From the NCBI GenBank assembly GCA_030527765.1, contig JAUNAE010000198.1, positions 1-7,064 on the forward strand: DNA of 7,064 nucleotides, written 5' to 3'. The translations under genes were made by a program, and so were the position numbers. This document shows positions 4,864 to 7,064 of this stretch, in pieces. The notes beneath the pieces are model-generated. The model was not told where the DNA came from, ran no database searches, and worked only from the letters and a program-made list of their open reading frames with translations. Origin of the DNA: Eubacteriales bacterium. GTDB lineage: Bacteria > Bacillota_A > Clostridia > Lachnospirales > Lachnospiraceae. Each line of letters begins with the position of its first letter. Position 1 is the first letter of the stretch.

Positions 4864-7064
4864 TAAGTGCAACAACAAAATTCAAAAATGCAATGACATC
4901 TGGTCAGCTCTATGAAGTTGTAGAAATCACGTATGCTGACGGATCCACACAGACACTCGACCATGAGATTATGCGTGGAGATAATTCAATCACTGATGGA
5001 GCATCGGCAGGGGCTTTCCCTGTCGGTGTTGCTATCGAAAAATATATGTCTCTGACTCTGGACAATAGAAACGAGCAGTTCTCGAACAAAACATTTATGA
5101 ATGCGAAGCTGGAAGTGTATGTAAAAACACAGGATTCGTCAATTGGCAGGGTAAAAAAAGGAACGTTCTATGTGACCTCCCCAGAGAGTTACGGTGAAGT
5201 AATTAAGCTTACAGCGGTTGACCTCATGTATAAAGCAGACAAGCCGTTTTCAACAGATCTTGTTTTTCCGCAGACTGCGCAGGCATTGCTCACAAATGTC
5301 TGTGGAAAATGTGGAATTCCTCTTGGAACGATCAGCATGACAAACGGCAATCTTCGGATTGACAAGAAGCCTGAAAATATGACCTGTAGAGAGGTTATTG
5401 GAAGTCTTGCGATGATTGAAGGAGCAAATGCCAGAATTGATAGAAATGGCTATCTGCAGTTCGTAAAATGGAATTTCGGCACGTCCACAGACCTCAAGGA
5501 TTTTCTATCATCCCCGACAGTATCAGCAGAGGATATTGTTGTAACAGGCGTCAAAGTAACAAATTCTTTGTATAATTACACAGCGTTTTACAATAACAAG
5601 GTGGATGACGGTTATGTTATTACCTACGAAAATGAGTTGATTGGTAATAAGGTTGCAACCGTGGCACAGACCATTGGAAAGGCAATTCTTGGAAAACATT
5701 TTCGCAGTATGTCTGGTGATATCGCATCTAATCCACTGATTGAATTCGGGGACATGGTAAAGACCTATAAATACATCCCAAGCCTTGGAGAAGAAAGATC
5801 TTATCTTACTCCGATCACAGATGTGAAATTCTCGTTGCAGGGTAGAACGACAGTTTCTACAACTGCCGAGGATCCTGTAAGAACGGGGCAATCTTACACA
5901 TCACAGAGCGTGAAAACAGCCGTTGCACAGGCGGCTGCTCTGGTAAATGCAGAGAAGACAGCACGAGAAGAAGCTGTGAGCAACCTCGCCCAACAGATCG
6001 AGCAGAACAACGGCACGTATTTAACCAAAGAAGAGCAGGAAACAGGCGGATCCGTCTATTATCTCCATGATGCTCCGACTATAGCAGAATCAGAGATTAT
6101 CTGGAAGCTGACAGCGGACGCTCTAGCAGTCTCCACAGACGGCGGACAGAGCTATCCCTATGGAATTACCGTGAACGGTGATATTATCGCAAATCTGCTC
6201 TATACGCATGGAATTGATGCCACATATATCAAATCTGGAATTCTGACAATTCGGGATCCAGAAACAAATGAAGTGACATTCCAGGCTGATGCAGGCACGG
6301 GGCAAGTTGACATTGTTGCAAACAGTTTTACCCTAAAAGGGAAGACCGTTGAAAATGTTGTACAGGAAACTCTTAAGCCTGTTTCTGAAAAAGTCAACAA
6401 AAGCGTAACAAAGACAGACATTGAATATTATCTGTCTACATCGAGTACAAGCTTGTCAGGTGGAACATGGTCTACAAATGCCCCTAAATGGCAGCAGGGT
6501 AAGTATATGTGGAGCAGAACAGTGACAACCTATAATAATGGAACAACTTCAGAAACCAGCCCTGTGTGCATCGCCGGAGCGAAAGGGGACACTGGAGAAA
6601 AAGGAGAGACTGGTGCTGTTGGAAAGAGTATTGGAAGTATCACGAATTACTACCTTGCCACCGCATCTTCTAGTGGGGTAACAATTTCCACGAATGGATG
6701 GACTACATCAGTTCAGAACGTTACAGCTACTAACAAGTACCTTTGGAACTATGAAGTCATTAAGTACACAGATGGCACAACGGCTAATACTTCAACACCG
6801 TGCATCATTGGAGCATACGGAGATACAGGTGCGAAAGGCGATAAGGGAGATCAAGGTAGTACAGGTGCGACAGGTGCGAAAGGAGATACTGGAGCTACAG
6901 GCAAGGGAATTAAGTCCATTACTGAGAAGTATCAAGTTTCCACGAGTAACACTACAGCACCAACCTCATGGGAGACAACAGTTCCAACTTTGACAGCTAC
7001 CAATAAGTACCTCTGGAACTATGAGACCATTACATATACAGATAACTCTACAGTGGATACTGCA
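4860..7064 (+). CDS. Tail-tip hub / tail fibre protein with collagen-like modules (3' end outside window)
   Basis: The frame is open for 735 codons from ATG 4860 to the window end with no stop, so the gene is C-terminally partial. GGAGG at 4848-4852 lies 7 bases before the ATG. Residues 1-340 resemble the baseplate/tail hub domains of Firmicutes phages (gp27-like ring): K-K-G-T-F-Y-V followed by L-T-A-V-D-L-M (about 100-125), a C-G-K-C pair at 148-151, and the T-C-R-E-V-I-G...D-R-N-G-Y-L-Q-F segment (175-201). A predicted coiled coil spans about 348-385. The S-T-D-G-G and Y-G-I-T-V-N-G-D region (425-442) and G-I-D-A-T-Y-I-K-S-G-I-L (451-462) are typical fibre-trunk motifs. From residue 518 come three related modules joined by collagen-like Gly-X-Y stretches. 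The likely role is tail-tip closure and host receptor contact. No peptidase or glycosidase catalytic motif was recognised. It may be annotated elsewhere as a phage minor structural or tail endopeptidase-type protein. Confidence 0.82.
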   Translation, partial: MISATTKFKNAMTSGQLYEVVEITYADGSTQTLDHEIMRGDNSITDGASAGAFPVGVAIEKYMSLTLDNRNEQFSNKTFMNAKLEVYVKTQDSSIGRVKKGTFYVTSPESYGEVIKLTAVDLMYKADKPFSTDLVFPQTAQALLTNVCGKCGIPLGTISMTNGNLRIDKKPENMTCREVIGSLAMIEGANARIDRNGYLQFVKWNFGTSTDLKDFLSSPTVSAEDIVVTGVKVTNSLYNYTAFYNNKVDDGYVITYENELIGNKVATVAQTIGKAILGKHFRSMSGDIASNPLIEFGDMVKTYKYIPSLGEERSYLTPITDVKFSLQGRTTVSTTAEDPVRTGQSYTSQSVKTAVAQAAALVNAEKTAREEAVSNLAQQIEQNNGTYLTKEEQETGGSVYYLHDAPTIAESEIIWKLTADALAVSTDGGQSYPYGITVNGDIIANLLYTHGIDATYIKSGILTIRDPETNEVTFQADAGTGQVDIVANSFTLKGKTVENVVQETLKPVSEKVNKSVTKTDIEYYLSTSSTSLSGGTWSTNAPKWQQGKYMWSRTVTTYNNGTTSETSPVCIAGAKGDTGEKGETGAVGKSIGSITNYYLATASSSGVTISTNGWTTSVQNVTATNKYLWNYEVIKYTDGTTANTSTPCIIGAYGDTGAKGDKGDQGSTGATGAKGDTGATGKGIKSITEKYQVSTSNTTAPTSWETTVPTLTATNKYLWNYETITYTDNSTVDTA
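6411..6575 (+). repeat. Fibre module A (globular repeat unit, residues 518-572)
   Basis: This is the first of three homologous modules. It has the order I-E-Y-Y-L-S-T-S, then a W-S-T-x-x-P segment, K-Y-M-W (548-551), a T-Y-N-N-G-T-T turn, and S-P-V-C-I (cysteine 570) leading into a collagen-like stretch. It is the most divergent of the three from the other two. Confidence 0.7.
6576..6623 (+). repeat. Collagen-like Gly-X-Y stretch 1 (residues 573-588)
   Basis: Five consecutive Gly-X-Y triplets (from G573 to G588) with the pattern G-A-K-G-D-T-G-E-K-G. Lys and Asp/Glu occupy X and Y, as in bacterial and phage collagens that form trimers by charge pairing rather than by hydroxyproline. Confidence 0.85.
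6624..6809 (+). repeat. Fibre module B (globular repeat unit, residues 589-650)
   Basis: The second module runs from S-I-G-S-I-T-N-Y-Y-L through K-Y-L-W-N-Y-E (626-632), T-D-G-T-T and T-P-C-I-I (cysteine 648). It shares T-A-T-N-K-Y-L-W-N-Y-E exactly with module C. The K-Y-[ML]-W anchors of A and B are 78 residues apart, and those of B and C 90 residues apart. Confidence 0.75.
6810..6902 (+). repeat. Collagen-like Gly-X-Y stretch 2 (residues 651-681)
   Basis: Ten consecutive Gly-X-Y triplets from G651 to G681, twice as many as in stretch 1. The DNA has 14-base direct repeats ACAGGTGCGAAAGG at 6825-6838 and 6870-6883, and the first ten bases occur again at 6861-6870, so slippage or recombination could change triplet number in frame. 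Confidence 0.85.
6903..7064 (+). repeat. Fibre module C (truncated by window end, residues 682-735)
   Basis: The third module starts K-G-I-K-S-I-T-E-K-Y and includes K-Y-L-W-N-Y-E (716-722) and an I-T-Y-T-D segment. By analogy with A and B, a cysteine and another Gly-X-Y stretch should follow just beyond the window. Confidence 0.72.

Noticed and set aside
5301..5388. Zinc-binding site from C148-G-K-C151 and C176 in the hub protein
   Set aside because: Only three cysteines and no clear fourth ligand are seen, and the segment aligns with the ordinary hub domain as I recall it, so a metal site is not supported.
5523..5891. 122-residue minus-strand frame inside the hub/fibre gene
   Set aside because: It is antisense to the hub domain, with cysteine- and isoleucine-rich text and no family resemblance.
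6306..6345. TTGACA -35-like hexamer inside the fibre gene
   Set aside because: No acceptable -10 lies about 17 bases downstream, and it falls mid-gene.
6576..6902. CRISPR-like or diversity-generating repeat array
   Set aside because: The repeats are Gly-X-Y codons in one open frame. There are no constant repeat/spacer units, and no reverse transcriptase or template repeat is present in the window.
6694..6993. 99-residue plus-strand frame in the fibre module region
   Set aside because: It is an out-of-frame shadow of the collagen-like repeats; its own repeats mirror Gly-X-Y codons read in another frame.

Overview
The window is part of a siphovirus tail-morphogenesis module, from a phage or an integrated prophage. 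Every supported gene lies on the + strand, packed head to tail with gaps of 10-18 bases or short overlaps and mostly strong AGGAGG-type ribosome binding sites. The moderate-to-low GC, the purine-rich Shine-Dalgarno sites and the protein types (Gp15-family protein next to the tape measure, clostridial-style tape-measure C-terminus, collagen-like tail fibre) point to a Firmicutes host, most likely a gut Clostridia/Lachnospiraceae-type bacterium. That host call rests on recalled protein style, not on a search. No integrase, repressor, attachment site, tRNA or host gene is present, so free phage and prophage cannot be told apart.

Layout: 1-34 is probably the 3' tip of an upstream gene, and 25-87 is a doubtful 20-codon ORF. 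An AT-rich leader (88-141) follows, then the tail tube (major tail) protein (157-651), a likely tail assembly chaperone (670-1059), a Gp15-family protein (1052-1633), the 942-residue tape measure (1650-4478), a 124-residue post-tape-measure protein (4489-4863), and a large tail-tip hub fused to a collagen-like modular fibre (4860 to beyond the window end).

The genes are in assembly order. The tube protein polymerises around the tape measure. The two small proteins between tube and tape measure occupy the chaperone slots (lambda G/GT position). The small protein and the hub/fibre form the distal tip that contacts the host. The 942-residue tape measure would predict a tail of at most about 140 nm using the usual ~0.15 nm per residue.

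I found no previously undescribed system. The observations most worth a second look are the three-module collagen-linked repeat in the fibre with a cysteine just before each complete collagen stretch, a 45-residue periodicity shared by two different repeats in the tape measure, the +1 frame relation and missing ribosome binding site at the chaperone/Gp15 junction, and mutually exclusive weak hairpins just upstream of the tail tube gene.
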